The translations under genes were made by a program, and so were the position numbers. This document shows, one piece after another, positions 19,766-30,929 of a stretch of 64,000 bases of DNA. This DNA comes from Klebsiella pneumoniae (GTDB taxonomy: Bacteria; Pseudomonadota; Gammaproteobacteria; Pseudomonadales; Pseudohongiellaceae), in contig CAMCRC010000002.1 of the NCBI GenBank assembly GCA_945877175.1, forward strand, positions 1-64,000, given 5' to 3'. The notes under the pieces were generated by a model, which worked only from the letters and a program-made list of their open reading frames with translations, was not told the DNA's origin and did not search any database. Position 1 is the first letter of the stretch, and every line of letters begins with the position of its first letter.

Positions 19766-20344
19766 ATGGGTGCAATTGGTAACGTCGGCTATCTGCTGGT
19801 CAACACACTCGGGGGGCTGTTCGTCCTCGCAGTACTGCTGCGCTTCATGCTGCAGGTAGCCCGTGCAGACTTCTACAACCCGTTTACCCAGGCGATCGTG
19901 CGGGTGACTGATCCTGCCGTGCGTGTGTTCCGCCGGCTGATTCCCGGCTACCGCGGCCTGGACTTCGCTTCCCTGGTACTGGCGCTGGTGGCGCAGTGCA
20001 TCTGCACGGCACTGCTCATCGTGTTCAGCGGTTTCGCCATACCCGGAGTGGGCCTGGTGATTACCTGGTCGGTGGTGGGCCTGTTGTCCTTCATCATGAA
20101 CATCTACTTCTGGTCGCTGATGATCTCGATCATCGCCAGCTTCATAGCCCCTTACAGCGGACACCCCGCACTGGTGCTGGTGCGCCAGATCACCGAACCC
20201 GTGATGGAGCCGTTCCGACGGCTGTTGCCCTCCATGGGCGGGCTGGATCTGTCGCCGATCTTTGTGTTCCTGGGGCTGCAGATCATCCGCATGGTGTTCA
20301 TCGACCCGGTGGGTGTGAATGCCCGCGTCGTGCTGGGAATCTGA
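19766..20344 (+). CDS. YggT family membrane protein
   Basis: FYNPFTQAIVRVTDP repeat and hydrophobic helices; downstream of proC. Confidence 0.93.
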   Translation: MGAIGNVGYLLVNTLGGLFVLAVLLRFMLQVARADFYNPFTQAIVRVTDPAVRVFRRLIPGYRGLDFASLVLALVAQCICTALLIVFSGFAIPGVGLVITWSVVGLLSFIMNIYFWSLMISIIASFIAPYSGHPALVLVRQITEPVMEPFRRLLPSMGGLDLSPIFVFLGLQIIRMVFIDPVGVNARVVLGI

Positions 20345-20463
20345 ACATGAACACAGCCGGCAGAAGCGTGCCATGATCACGCACCCGCAGGACCTGCCAG
20401 CCCTGCCCGGGCTGCAGTTTCCCCTTCACCACGCCAGAGAGCAGGACAGCCCCAGACACTGAC

Positions 20464-21660
20464 ATGCCCAGAACCATTCCTGAAAATTCCGTTGGCATCG
20501 TGACGCCCCAGCGCCTGCACTTCGACGAGCCGTTGATGCTGCGTAGCGGCAAGAGCATTGCGTCCTATGACCTGATGGTGGAGACCTATGGCATGCTCAA
20601 TGCCGCGCGCTCCAATGCCATCCTGATCTGCCACGCCCTGAGTGGCGATCATCACGCCGCCGGCTACCACAGCGAAACAGACGCCAAGCCGGGCTGGTGG
20701 GACAACTGCATCGGCCCGGGCAAACCCATCGACACCAACAAGTTCTTCGTGGTCTGCCTGAACAATCTGGGCGGCTGCGCGGGCAGCACCGGTCCCACCT
20801 CCATGAACCCCGAAACGGGCACCTGGTATGGTCCCGATTTCCCGGTGGTCACGGTGCGGGACTGGGTCAACAGTCAGGCGCGCCTGATGGACCGGCTGGG
20901 CATCAGCCAGTGGGCCGCGATCATTGGCGGCAGTCTGGGCGGCATGCAGGTCATGCGCTGGTCCATCAGCTACCCGGAGCGGCTGCGCCACGCCATCATG
21001 ATTGCGGTGGCGCCCAAACTCTCGGCTCAGAACATCGCCTTCAACGAAGTGGCGCGCCAGTCCATCACCGCGGATCCGCACTTCCACAATGGCCGCTATC
21101 TGGAACACGGCACCTATCCGAAGAAGGGAGTCATGCTGGCGCGCATGGTCGGGCACATCACCTATCTGTCCGACAGCGCGATGCGCGACAAATTCGGCAA
21201 GAACGCTGAGGAGCTGCCCAGCGACGCCATCAAGAGCAACTTCGGGCGCGACATGCGCACGGGCAAACTGAGTTTCGGGCTGGACGTCGACTTCCAGGTG
21301 GAAAGCTACCTGCATTACCAGGGCGAGCGCTTCTCGGAGCGTTTCGACGCCAATACCTATCTGCTGATGACCAAGGCGCTGGACTATTTCGACCCGACGG
21401 TAGATTACGACGGCGACCTCAGCAAGGCATTCGAAAACAGCCAGTGCCGCTTTCTGCTGATGTCTTTCAGCTCCGACTGGCGCTTCCCGCCCGAGCGCAC
21501 GCGGGAGATCGTCGATGCGCTGCTCAAGGCGCGCAAGCCGGTCAGCTATCTGGAGATCGACGCCGACCAGGGCCACGACGCCTTCCTGCTGCCGGTGCCC
21601 CGCTACATGCAGGCGCTGACGACCTATCTGGCACGAGTCAGTGACGAGGTGAACGCCTGA
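20464..21660 (+). CDS. metX: Homoserine O-acyltransferase (MetX)
   Basis: [34 protein letters not shown] motifs; followed by metW. Confidence 0.94.
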   Translation: MPRTIPENSVGIVTPQRLHFDEPLMLRSGKSIASYDLMVETYGMLNAARSNAILICHALSGDHHAAGYHSETDAKPGWWDNCIGPGKPIDTNKFFVVCLNNLGGCAGSTGPTSMNPETGTWYGPDFPVVTVRDWVNSQARLMDRLGISQWAAIIGGSLGGMQVMRWSISYPERLRHAIMIAVAPKLSAQNIAFNEVARQSITADPHFHNGRYLEHGTYPKKGVMLARMVGHITYLSDSAMRDKFGKNAEELPSDAIKSNFGRDMRTGKLSFGLDVDFQVESYLHYQGERFSERFDANTYLLMTKALDYFDPTVDYDGDLSKAFENSQCRFLLMSFSSDWRFPPERTREIVDALLKARKPVSYLEIDADQGHDAFLLPVPRYMQALTTYLARVSDEVNA

Positions 21661-22250
21661 TGCGCGCCGATCTGGACATCATTCAACACTGGATCGCACC
21701 CGGCAGCCGCGTGCTCGACCTGGGCTGTGGCGACGGCAGTCTGCTGGAGTATCTCAAACGCACCAAAGGCGTGTCGGACACGGGCCTCGAGATTGACGAG
21801 CGCAAGATCCACGCGTGCCTGGAGAAAGGCGTCAACGTGCTGCAGCAGGACTTGAACAAGAGCCTGACCAATTTTTGCGACAAAAGTTTCGACACCGTGC
21901 TGCTGACACAGACGTTGCAGGCCGTGAGCTATCCCGATGTGCTCATGGACGAGATGCTGCGCATCGGCCGCAATGTCATCGTCACCTTCCCGAATTTCGG
22001 CAACTGGCGCAGCCGCTGGTATCTCACCTTCAAGGGCCGCATGCCGGTGTCCAACTTCATGCCCTATCAGTGGTATGACACGCCCAACATCCACTTCTGC
22101 ACGGTGCGGGACTTCGATGCCTTGTGCCGGGAACGGCAGATCAATGTGATCACCCGCACCGTGGTCGATCACAAGCACCAGGGCAGCTGGATGATCCGCC
22201 TGTGGCCGAACCTGCTCGGCGAAACCGCCATTTATCATCTCAGCCGCTGA
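21660..22250 (+). CDS. metW: Methionine biosynthesis protein MetW
   Basis: [35 protein letters not shown] signature. Confidence 0.94.
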   Translation: MRADLDIIQHWIAPGSRVLDLGCGDGSLLEYLKRTKGVSDTGLEIDERKIHACLEKGVNVLQQDLNKSLTNFCDKSFDTVLLTQTLQAVSYPDVLMDEMLRIGRNVIVTFPNFGNWRSRWYLTFKGRMPVSNFMPYQWYDTPNIHFCTVRDFDALCRERQINVITRTVVDHKHQGSWMIRLWPNLLGETAIYHLSR

Positions 22251-22266
22251 GGGCACGGAGGTCGCC

Positions 22267-22875
22267 ATGCACAAGATCGTCCTGGCCACCGGCAATGCCG
22301 GCAAGCTGCGGGAATTCCAGCAGATGCTGGGCAGTGCCGACGTAGACTTCGTGACGCAGCGTTCGCTCGGTGTAAGTGATGCCGACGAGACCGGCCTGAG
22401 CTTCGTCGAGAACGCCATTCTGAAGGCGCGGCACGCGGCGGCGCTTACGGGGCTGCCTGCGCTGGCGGATGACTCGGGCCTGGAAGTGGACGCGCTGCTC
22501 GGTCAGCCCGGAATCTACTCCGCGCGCTATGCCGGGCCCGGCGCTACTGACGCCCATAACAATGCCAAATTGCTCGACGCCCTGCGTGAGGTGCCCGAGG
22601 CACAGCGCACGGCACGCTTCCAGTGCTGCATCGCGTTCCTGCGCCATGCTGCCGACCCGATGCCCTTCGTGTGTCACGGCACCTGGGAAGGCCGCATCCT
22701 GTTTGCCGCTGCCGGTGAGAACGGCTTCGGCTACGACCCGCTCTTTTTCGTGCCCACCCATGGCTGTGCCTCGGCGCAGCTGGAACCGGCCGTCAAGAAC
22801 AGCCTCAGTCATCGGGGCCAGGCCCTGCGTCAGCTGCTGCTGCACTGGGACACGCTGCGCGGGTCGCTGCGTTGA
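22267..22875 (+). CDS. rdgB: XTP/dITP diphosphatase (RdgB/HAM1)
   Basis: [39 protein letters not shown] motifs. Confidence 0.95.
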   Translation: MHKIVLATGNAGKLREFQQMLGSADVDFVTQRSLGVSDADETGLSFVENAILKARHAAALTGLPALADDSGLEVDALLGQPGIYSARYAGPGATDAHNNAKLLDALREVPEAQRTARFQCCIAFLRHAADPMPFVCHGTWEGRILFAAAGENGFGYDPLFFVPTHGCASAQLEPAVKNSLSHRGQALRQLLLHWDTLRGSLR

Positions 22876-24032
22876 ACGCGACACCCGGTTCCTTGCTGCA
22901 GCAGCCGCCCCTGAGTCTGTATGTGCATGTGCCCTGGTGCGTGCGCAAGTGCCCCTACTGCGACTTTAATTCCCACCAGAAGAATGGCGAGCTGCCGGAA
23001 GACGCCTACGTCGACGCGCTGCTTGCTGATTTTCTGGCCGACCTCGACGGCGTGCAGGGCCGGCCGCTGCAATCGATCTTCATCGGCGGCGGCACTCCGA
23101 GTCTGTTCTCGGCGCGCGCCTATGAGCGTCTGTTCGCACAGCTGCAACGCCATGTCGCCTTCGCGCCCGACATCGAGATCACTTTGGAGGCCAACCCCGG
23201 CACCGCCGAGCGCGCGAAGTTTGCCGACTATCGCCGTGCGGGCATCAATCGGCTGTCCATCGGCATCCAGAGTTTCGACGCAGCACAGCTGCAGCACCTG
23301 GGCCGCATCCATGATGCCGACGACGCACGCAAGGCCATCGAATTCGCGCGCGCCGCAGGCTTCGACAATCTGAACCTCGACCTGATGTACGGACTGAAGG
23401 ACCAGACGCCGGAGGCCGCCCTGCTGGATCTGGAAACGGCGATGGCCTTCGCGCCGGAACACCTGTCCTGGTATCAGCTGACCATCGAGCCCAATACCGA
23501 ATTCTTCAAGCGCCCGCCGGCCCTGCCGGAAGAGGACGCGCTCATCGACATTCAGGACGCCGGACTGGCACTGCTGGCACAGCGCGGCTACCACCGCTAC
23601 GAAATCTCGGCGTTCGCCCAGCCAGGGCGCCAGGCGCGCCACAATCTCAACTACTGGCGCTTCGGGGATTATCTCGGGATCGGGGCCGGCGCCCACGGCA
23701 AGATCACCCGGCCCGACACCGGCGAGATTCTGCGCACCCGCAAGAAGAAGCAGCCGGCGCACTTCCTGGAAATCCCCGGCGAGGCCATGGCCGAAGTGCT
23801 GCCCATTCCGCAGGACGAACGCGCCATCGAATACCTGCTCAATGTGCTGCGGCTGTCAGAAGGGTTCACCGCCCTGCAGTTCGAGGCCGCCACGGGGCTG
23901 GGTTTCGAGCCCCTGCGAAAGCAGGTATCATCGCTGCAGCTCAGGCAATTGCTGAGTGTGGTCGATGGCGTGATGCGCCCGACCGACAAGGGTCAGCAGT
24001 TCTTGAACAGTGTTCTGGAAGAGTTTCTGTGA
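22872..24032 (+). CDS. hemW: Radical SAM family heme chaperone HemW
   Basis: [40 protein letters not shown] motifs. Confidence 0.95.
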   Translation: MNATPGSLLQQPPLSLYVHVPWCVRKCPYCDFNSHQKNGELPEDAYVDALLADFLADLDGVQGRPLQSIFIGGGTPSLFSARAYERLFAQLQRHVAFAPDIEITLEANPGTAERAKFADYRRAGINRLSIGIQSFDAAQLQHLGRIHDADDARKAIEFARAAGFDNLNLDLMYGLKDQTPEAALLDLETAMAFAPEHLSWYQLTIEPNTEFFKRPPALPEEDALIDIQDAGLALLAQRGYHRYEISAFAQPGRQARHNLNYWRFGDYLGIGAGAHGKITRPDTGEILRTRKKKQPAHFLEIPGEAMAEVLPIPQDERAIEYLLNVLRLSEGFTALQFEAATGLGFEPLRKQVSSLQLRQLLSVVDGVMRPTDKGQQFLNSVLEEFL

Positions 24033-24130
24033 CCGAGTCCTGGTGGCCCCATAAAGCCAATGGCCTGCCCCTGAATGACTTCGTGATGGCCGCGAAGTGC
24101 GACCTTGCAGTCAGCAACGGAGCAACGTGA
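24029..24130 (+). CDS. Candidate 33-aa small ORF between hemW and argE
   Basis: GTG overlaps hemW stop (GTGA); reads [33 protein letters not shown] to a TGA one base before the argE ATG. Confidence 0.35.
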   Translation: MTESWWPHKANGLPLNDFVMAAKCDLAVSNGAT

Positions 24131-24131
24131 C

Positions 24132-25298
24132 ATGCCGCAGTTTCCGGACCTGTTCACCCATCTTGACGCCCTCATCAGCCGCCCGAGTGTCAGCTCGGCC
24201 AATCCTGCACTCGACACCAGCAACGTGCCGGTCATCGACTACCTGGCGCAGTGCTTCGAAGATATGGGCTTTCGCACAGAGCAGATTGCGAGTCCCGGCA
24301 CCTCCGCGCTGACGGCGGGCAATGCCAAGCGCAATCTGCTGGCTACGCGCGGCGAAGGACCTGGCGGGCTGGTGCTGGCAGGACACACCGACACCGTGCC
24401 GCTGGACGAGGCCTTGTGGTCCGTGAACCCGTTTCGTCTGACCGAGAAGGACGGGCGGCTCTACGGGCTGGGCAGCACGGACATGAAGAGTTTCTTCCCG
24501 CTGATCATGGAGGCTCTGAAGGATTTCGAGGGCGTCGTCTTTCGCCAGCCCCTGATCGTGCTGGCCACCGCCGACGAAGAGACGTCCATGCAGGGCGCTC
24601 GCACGCTGGCCGAACTGGGCCGGCCAAAAGCCCGTTGTGCGGTGATCGGCGAGCCCACTGGCATGCGCCCGATCTACGCCCACAAGGGCATCATGATGGA
24701 GTCCATCGACCTGCTGGGCCGCAGCGGTCACTCGTCCAATGCCGACCTGGGCCGCAATGCTCTGGATGCCATGCATGAGGTTATCAGCGAGCTGATCCTG
24801 TTCCGGCAGTCACTGCAGCAGCGCTATCACAGCCCGCTGTTCAGCATTCCGCGCCCGACGCTGAATCTGGGCTGCATCCATGGGGGCGACAATCCCAATC
24901 GCATCTGCGGCCAGTGCCGGCTGGAATTCGACCTCCGCCTGCTGCCCGGCATGGAGATCGCCGCCATGCGCGAAGAAATTCTGCAGCGTGTGCTGCCGAT
25001 TGCCGAACGCCATGACGTGAAGGCCACCATCAAACCCTTGTTTGCCGGGCTGCCCGCGTTCTATACCGATCCGGCCAATGAACTGGTGAAGACGGCCGAG
25101 CGCCTGACCGGCAACAGCGCGGCGAGTGTGGCCTTCGGCACCGAGGCGCCACTGCTGCAACGCCTGGGCATGGACACTATCATCCTGGGCCCGGGCGACA
25201 TAGACCAGGCCCACCAGCCCGATGAGTACCTGGCGCTGGACCGTCTGCAGCCGTGCATCGACACGCTGCGCGGCCTGATCCGCCACTACTGCCTGTAA
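24132..25298 (+). CDS. argE: Acetylornithine deacetylase
   Basis: M20 motifs LAGHTDTVPLDE, LYGLGSTDMKSF, ATADEETSM; followed by argA. Confidence 0.93.
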   Translation: MPQFPDLFTHLDALISRPSVSSANPALDTSNVPVIDYLAQCFEDMGFRTEQIASPGTSALTAGNAKRNLLATRGEGPGGLVLAGHTDTVPLDEALWSVNPFRLTEKDGRLYGLGSTDMKSFFPLIMEALKDFEGVVFRQPLIVLATADEETSMQGARTLAELGRPKARCAVIGEPTGMRPIYAHKGIMMESIDLLGRSGHSSNADLGRNALDAMHEVISELILFRQSLQQRYHSPLFSIPRPTLNLGCIHGGDNPNRICGQCRLEFDLRLLPGMEIAAMREEILQRVLPIAERHDVKATIKPLFAGLPAFYTDPANELVKTAERLTGNSAASVAFGTEAPLLQRLGMDTIILGPGDIDQAHQPDEYLALDRLQPCIDTLRGLIRHYCL

Positions 25299-25321
25299 CA
25301 GAAATAGACTATATTGCCGCC

Positions 25322-26647
25322 ATGAAAAATCTTCCTCAGTACATCGACTGGTTCCGACACTCGTCCAGCTACATCAACGCGCACCGCAAGAAGGTGTTCG
25401 TCGTGCTGCTGCCTGGCGAGGCCATTGCGCACGAGAATTTCAACAACATCGTGCACGACATCACCCTGCTGCAGAGCCTTGGCGTAAAGCTGGTACTGGT
25501 CCACGGGGCGCGTCCGCAGATCAATGCAGCGCTCGAGGCGGGAGGCATCGAGTCCACCTATCACAAGGGCCTGCGCATCACCGATGCCATCAGCCTGCAG
25601 ATCATCAAGCAGATTGTCGGAGCCCTGAGCATCGACATTGAAGCGCTGTTTTCCATGGGCCTGGCCAACTCCCCCATGCACGGCGCCGACATCAAGCTGG
25701 CACGCGGCAACTTCATCACGGCGCGTCCGCTGGGGGTGCTGGACGGCATCGACCATGCACTGACTGGCGTGGTGCGCAAGATCAATGCAAAGGCCATCAT
25801 GCAGCACCTGAACCATAACAATATTGTGCTGGTGTCCAATCTTGGCTGCTCTACCACGGGCGAAGTGTTCAACCTGTCGCCTGAAGAAGTAGCGACGGAA
25901 ACTGCCATCGCACTGAATGCCGAGAAACTCATTCTGTTCATCCCGCAATCCGGCATCATGGACAGCGAGGGCAGCATTGTCAGCGCGCTCAATCCGGCAT
26001 CGGCTCAGGACGTGCTGGCGAACGTCGAACTGCATCAGGAAAACAAGGCCAATGGCGTGGCACAGGCACTGGCCGCCGCCGTGAAAGCCTGCCGCCACCA
26101 CGTCCGGCGCAGCCATCTGATCAGTTTTGAACGCAATGGTGCGCTGATCGAGGAGCTGTTCACCCGCGAGGGCAGCGGCACTCTGGTGTCCAAGGGCAAC
26201 TTTGAAAATCTGCGTCGCGCCAGCATCGCCGATGTGGGCGGCATTCTGGAACTCATCAGTCCTCTGGAAGAGGCGGGTGTGCTCGTGCACCGCTCCCGCG
26301 AGCTGCTGGAGTCCGAGATCGATTTCTTTTTCGTTATAGAACGCGAAGGCATGATCATCGCCTGTGCCGCGCTTTACCCGCTGGACACCAGCTGCGGCGA
26401 GATTGCGTGCATCGCCATCCACAAGGATTACCAGGCCAACGGCCGTGGCGAGCACCTGCTCAAGGCTCTGGAAGTGCAGGCTCGCAAGATCGGCCTGACC
26501 CATGTCATCGTGCTGACGACGCAAACCACCCACTGGTTCATGGAGAATGGCTTCCAGCCCATCGCCGTGACCGAACTGCCCGAGAAGAAGCAGAAGATGT
26601 ACAACTATCAGCGCAATTCCAAGGCGCTGAAGAAGGCATTGAACTAG
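25322..26647 (+). CDS. argA: Amino-acid N-acetyltransferase (N-acetylglutamate synthase)
   Basis: Amino-acid kinase domain plus C-terminal GNAT (HKDYQANGRGEHLLKALE); WFRHSSSYINAHRKKVFV N-terminus. Confidence 0.95.
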   Translation: MKNLPQYIDWFRHSSSYINAHRKKVFVVLLPGEAIAHENFNNIVHDITLLQSLGVKLVLVHGARPQINAALEAGGIESTYHKGLRITDAISLQIIKQIVGALSIDIEALFSMGLANSPMHGADIKLARGNFITARPLGVLDGIDHALTGVVRKINAKAIMQHLNHNNIVLVSNLGCSTTGEVFNLSPEEVATETAIALNAEKLILFIPQSGIMDSEGSIVSALNPASAQDVLANVELHQENKANGVAQALAAAVKACRHHVRRSHLISFERNGALIEELFTREGSGTLVSKGNFENLRRASIADVGGILELISPLEEAGVLVHRSRELLESEIDFFFVIEREGMIIACAALYPLDTSCGEIACIAIHKDYQANGRGEHLLKALEVQARKIGLTHVIVLTTQTTHWFMENGFQPIAVTELPEKKQKMYNYQRNSKALKKALN

Positions 26648-26759
26648 AGTCCCGGTTTTCCGGGTCTCCAGTCATCACAGCCGTCATACAAGCGGCGTAC
26701 GATTGTCCCTGACCCACTTCACTAAACACGGTTGACTACGCAACCAAGGAGATCGCTTC

Positions 26760-27689
26760 ATGAAGAAATTATTGTTGACCGCACTGGTGAGTCTCGCGGC
26801 CAGCGCTGCACAGGCCCAGGCTCCTGCTGCCACACCCGGCCCCTTCGCTGCAGGCGGCCCGCTGGGCACTGTCAATGAGGCCGGCGTGGCAACGCCAATG
26901 TCCAGCAACGTGAAAGTATTCGGCAGCTTCCGCACCGCCGAGAGCTGCACCTTTGACCCCGACCGCAATCTTATCATCGCCATGAACAACGGCATCCCGC
27001 AGAACCTGCAGGAAAACGATGGTTATGCATCCCTGATCAATCCGGACGGCAGCGTGCACACCTCCAAGTGGATCGGCGCCACACGTGACGGCCTGACACT
27101 GAACCAGCCTCTGGGCAGCGCGATCCTCAATGGCGTGCTCTACACCGTGGACATCGACACCGTGCGCATGTTCGACCTGGCCACCGGAGCCCCGATGGGT
27201 GCCGTAGCCGTGCCGGAAGCCACTGGCCTGAACGGCGTGGCCGTTGCAGCAGACGGCACCGTTTACGCCTCGAATACCGGCGGCACCCAGCGCATCTACA
27301 AGGTCACTGCGAGCGGCGAGACCTCCGTATTTGCGGAAGGCGCGCCAGTGGCATCGCCCAATGGCCTGGCCATCGACAATGACGGCAACATCGTCATGGT
27401 GAATATTGCAGACAATGCCGTGGTGACGTACAACCCTGCGGGCGAAGTCGTGTTGACCGAGCGCGCAGCGGAAGGCGGCAACGACGGCGTGGTAATCATG
27501 GCGGATGGCACGAAGTACGTGAGCAGCGTGCGCTTCGGCAGTGTCTCCCGCATTCGTCCCGGTCAGGAAGCGGAAGTCATCGCGGTGGGCATCCCGTCAG
27601 CGGCGTCCATGTGCTATGACTCGATCCAGAACCAGTTGGTCATTCCGATGAACCAGAACAATGCGCTGGCGTTCATTCCGCTGGATTGA
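26760..27689 (+). CDS. Exported SMP-30/gluconolactonase/NHL-like beta-propeller protein
   Basis: Signal peptide and repeated VAADGTVYASN / NGLAIDNDGNIVMVN blades. Confidence 0.72.
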   Translation: MKKLLLTALVSLAASAAQAQAPAATPGPFAAGGPLGTVNEAGVATPMSSNVKVFGSFRTAESCTFDPDRNLIIAMNNGIPQNLQENDGYASLINPDGSVHTSKWIGATRDGLTLNQPLGSAILNGVLYTVDIDTVRMFDLATGAPMGAVAVPEATGLNGVAVAADGTVYASNTGGTQRIYKVTASGETSVFAEGAPVASPNGLAIDNDGNIVMVNIADNAVVTYNPAGEVVLTERAAEGGNDGVVIMADGTKYVSSVRFGSVSRIRPGQEAEVIAVGIPSAASMCYDSIQNQLVIPMNQNNALAFIPLD

Positions 27690-27731
27690 TCAGTGTGGTG
27701 GGTCCGCCCCGACGTGAATGATTGGTCGGGG

Positions 27732-27850
27732 CCGGGCCGGGGTAGCGAGCGGTCTGCTCAGGACACGCCGTGAACCCATCCATGGGGGCTCGGCTGCCGC
27801 CGTCCAGGCGGCAGACGGTCCTGCGCAGACCGCTCGCTACCCCGGCCCGG
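27732..27850. repeat. Long inverted repeat / cruciform element
   Basis: 33-nt arms 27732-27764 and 27818-27850 with one mismatch (25 contiguous perfect), plus nested hairpin CTGCCGCC/GGCGGCAG. Confidence 0.85.
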
Positions 27851-27977
27851 CGCCTTTCCAACATCGCACGTTGACGACTTTCCCCACCGCACTGCGTTTG
27901 TGAGAAAGTGTGGCGCTGCACACTGAAGACTCCTCCAACTCACTTCTTTGAAGCAATGCCACGCCTTTCGTTCAAGG

Positions 27978-28544
27978 CTAAGCGTTGTCTTCCCGTGACA
28001 TGGTCTTCAGGCGGTTGTTGACGTCACGGCTGCTGCGGATACGCGCGTCGCCGTCGTGGCTTGCCGCTGATTTTGCGAGCCGGTCATAGAGCACCACGTT
28101 GACCGTCGCCGCCAGATTCATGCAGCCGATGGTCGGAATATAGACCACACTGTCTGCCGCATGAATGATCGCCTGAGGGATCGAGCCATCCTCCGGCCCG
28201 AAGACATACAGGGCGTGCAGCGGGTGCTCGAATTCCGGAAGAGACATCGCCCCTTCTGCCAGCTCCACGCACACGATCTGCATGCCCTCCGGCAGCGCAG
28301 ACAGCATGTTGTCCACCTGCAGCAGCGGAATTTTCGCGTTGAAACCCTTGGTGTCCGTGTGAAAGCGCACAGCGTGGTCGAAACGCTCGCCGGTGTAGCG
28401 CACGGCTTGCGCCTGATAGCATCCGGCAGCACGCAGGATGGCACCGACATTGGTGGGCGTCTTGGGGTCGATCAGGCCGATGACACAACTGCCAGGCGCT
28501 GATATGTCCGTCTCTGGCAGCGTGATTTCAGATCTCTCTTTCAA
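27978..28544 (-). CDS. SpoU/TrmH-family RNA methyltransferase
   Basis: NVGAILRAAGC, YVFGPEDGSIP, IPTIGCMNLAATVNVVLYD motifs. Confidence 0.9.
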   Translation of the reverse strand: MKERSEITLPETDISAPGSCVIGLIDPKTPTNVGAILRAAGCYQAQAVRYTGERFDHAVRFHTDTKGFNAKIPLLQVDNMLSALPEGMQIVCVELAEGAMSLPEFEHPLHALYVFGPEDGSIPQAIIHAADSVVYIPTIGCMNLAATVNVVLYDRLAKSAASHDGDARIRSSRDVNNRLKTMSREDNA

Positions 28545-29034
28545 GAATCAAGAAACTGTAGTCGTAGGGATTCGGCCCGTGTGCCGCAAAATCCTCACGT
28601 CCCAACTCATGCCACTGCGCCAGATCCAGTGGCGGGAAATGCGCGTCGCCCTCGACATCGGCGTGCACCTGGGTCAGATAAAGGCGGTCCGCGAGCGGCA
28701 GTGCCAACGCGTAAATCTGCGCACCGCCGATCACCACTGCCTCCTCCGCGCCGTCGATCAGACAGATCTTTTCCGCCAGCGCCAGTGCCTGCTCCAGCGT
28801 CTGCACGACGCGCGCACCTTCAGCTTGAAAACCAGCGTCCCGGGTGATGACGATATTGGTGCGGCCCGGCAGCGGGCGCCCGATGGAGTCCCAGGTCTTG
28901 CGCCCCATGATGATGGGCTTGCCCAGCGTGACGCGCTTGAAGTACTTGAGGTCTTCCGGCAGATGCCAGGGCAGCGTGTTGTTGCGGCCGATGGTGCGAT
29001 TGCGGGCCATGGCCCAGATCAAGGCTAGCTTCAC
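28528..29034 (-). CDS. folA: Dihydrofolate reductase
   Basis: IWAMARNRTIGRNNTLPWHLPEDLKYFK, IMGRKTWDSIGRPLPGR. Confidence 0.95.
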   Translation of the reverse strand: MKLALIWAMARNRTIGRNNTLPWHLPEDLKYFKRVTLGKPIIMGRKTWDSIGRPLPGRTNIVITRDAGFQAEGARVVQTLEQALALAEKICLIDGAEEAVVIGGAQIYALALPLADRLYLTQVHADVEGDAHFPPLDLAQWHELGREDFAAHGPNPYDYSFLILEREI

Positions 29035-29061
29035 GCAACGCCCTCCTGCAGTGAACGTGGA

Positions 29062-29856
29062 TCAGATGGCGACGGGCGCCTTGATGTGCGGATGGGATTC
29101 ATAACCGACGAGTTCGAAATCATCATACGCATAGCTGAAGATGTCGGCAGGACGGCGCTTGATCACCAGGGTCGGCAGTGGCAGCGGCGAGCGCGCGAGC
29201 TGCAGTTGCGTCTGCTCCAGATGATTGCTGTACAGGTGCGTGTCGCCACCGGTCCAGATGAAGTCGCCCACTTCCAGATCACACTGCTGCGCCACCATGT
29301 GGGTCAGCAAGGCGTAGGAGGCGATATTGAACGGCACGCCCAGGAAGGTGTCGGCCGAGCGCTGATACAACTGGCAGGACAGCTTGCCGTTGGCCACGTA
29401 GAACTGGAACAGGGAATGGCAGGGCGGCAGCGCCATCTGATCCACATAGGCCGGGTTGTAGGCCACTACCATCAGGCGGCGGGAATCCGGGTTGCGGCGA
29501 ATCTGCTCAATGAGCTTGCTGATCTGGTCCACGGACTGACCGTCCGGGCCTGGCCAGGAGCGCCACTGGAAACCGTACACGGGCCCCAGGTCGCCGTTCT
29601 CATCGGCCCACTCGTCCCAGATGGAGACGCCGTTTTCCTTGAGATAACGAATGTTGGTGTCCCCGGTCAGAAACCACAGCAGCTCATGGATGATGGAGCG
29701 CAGGTGCAGTTTCTTGGTGGTCAGCACCGGGAAACCTTTGGAAAGGTCGAAACGCATCTGGTGGCCAAACACGGACAGCGTGCCGGTGCCGGTGCGGTCG
29801 CCCTTGGGGGTCCCTTCATCCAGGATTCTCTGCAGCAGATCGAGGTATTGCTTCAT
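29062..29856 (-). CDS. thyA: Thymidylate synthase
   Basis: [27 protein letters not shown] catalytic motif, [14 protein letters not shown]-terminus. Confidence 0.97.
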   Translation of the reverse strand: MKQYLDLLQRILDEGTPKGDRTGTGTLSVFGHQMRFDLSKGFPVLTTKKLHLRSIIHELLWFLTGDTNIRYLKENGVSIWDEWADENGDLGPVYGFQWRSWPGPDGQSVDQISKLIEQIRRNPDSRRLMVVAYNPAYVDQMALPPCHSLFQFYVANGKLSCQLYQRSADTFLGVPFNIASYALLTHMVAQQCDLEVGDFIWTGGDTHLYSNHLEQTQLQLARSPLPLPTLVIKRRPADIFSYAYDDFELVGYESHPHIKAPVAI

Positions 29857-30653
29857 GGGGATACGCGTCCAGTCGGGCCGGGGGCATAGGCCAGCTTCAG
29901 CAGCCAAAGCCCTGCAATGATCATGGGCAGGGAGAGTACCTGCCCCATCGTCATCCAGTCCAGCGCGACGAAGCCCAGCCAGGAGTCGGGCTCGCGATAG
30001 AACTCCACGAAGAAACGTTGCAGACCGTAGCCGACGCCGAAGAAGCCCGACACCGCATAACGCGGACGTGGCGTCGAGGAAAACCACCACAGCAGACCGA
30101 ACAACAGAATGCCTTCAAGCGCGAACTGATAGAGCTGCGAAGCATGGCGCGGGGCGGCATCCACATGGGGAAACACCATGCCCCAGGGCACGTCGGTGGG
30201 GCGACCCCACAGTTCGCCGCCGATGAAGTTGCCCAGTCTGCCAGCCCCCAGCCCGAAGGGCGCGAGCGGTGCAATGAAGTCCAGCACCTCGAAATAGTGC
30301 TTGCCCAGTTTGCCGGCATACCAGTACAGCGCGACCATCACCCCTAGAAAACCGCCATGGAAGGACATTCCTCCTTCCCACACCCGCAGCAGCCACAACG
30401 GGTCTTCCAGCAGGCGGTCGAAATTGTAGAAGAACGCCGAGCCTACGCGTCCGCCCAGCACAGCACCAAGCGCCCCGTAGAAGATCAGGTCGGCAATCTG
30501 CTCATCCGACCATTGTCCGGGCGCGCGTGACGCCCGAATTTTCGCCAGCCACCAGGCGCCACCAAAGGCGACGATGTACATGATGCCGTACCAGTGAACT
30601 GACAGAGGGCCAAGCGAAAAGGCGACGGGATCAAACTGGGGATAAGTCAGCAT
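29853..30653 (-). CDS. lgt: Prolipoprotein diacylglyceryl transferase
   Basis: [41 protein letters not shown] motifs. Confidence 0.96.
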   Translation of the reverse strand: MLTYPQFDPVAFSLGPLSVHWYGIMYIVAFGGAWWLAKIRASRAPGQWSDEQIADLIFYGALGAVLGGRVGSAFFYNFDRLLEDPLWLLRVWEGGMSFHGGFLGVMVALYWYAGKLGKHYFEVLDFIAPLAPFGLGAGRLGNFIGGELWGRPTDVPWGMVFPHVDAAPRHASQLYQFALEGILLFGLLWWFSSTPRPRYAVSGFFGVGYGLQRFFVEFYREPDSWLGFVALDWMTMGQVLSLPMIIAGLWLLKLAYAPGPTGRVSP

Positions 30654-30929
30654 GCAGGGCTTCTTGAACGGGATGAACCTGAGGAGTGGTGATGCTCCCT
30701 TATGCTCAGAGGGCTTGTCAAGGCGGGGGAGGATGGAAGGATGTGAGGCTGACGACGTCTTCCGTGAAGTCGTCAGTACTCGATATGTCCCTATGTCGCT
30801 TCATCTCCTGAAGCCATCCTTTGACGCATTATCCTGATTTAATTGACTATTCATGTAGGAATATTGCCATGAATCAAAAATAAACAAGGCGTCAGTCCCG
30901 CGGCACGGGCAATTGATCGAGGGATCGCA

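Noticed and set aside
26646-26667. GAGTCCCGG-TTTT-CCGGGTCTC hairpin after argA as an intrinsic terminator
   Set aside because: Stem is plausible but there is no T-tract, so the terminator call is weak.
27673-27921. Short ORFs over the 27.7 kb inverted repeat
   Set aside because: Encoded by the palindrome arms on both strands; no support as genes.
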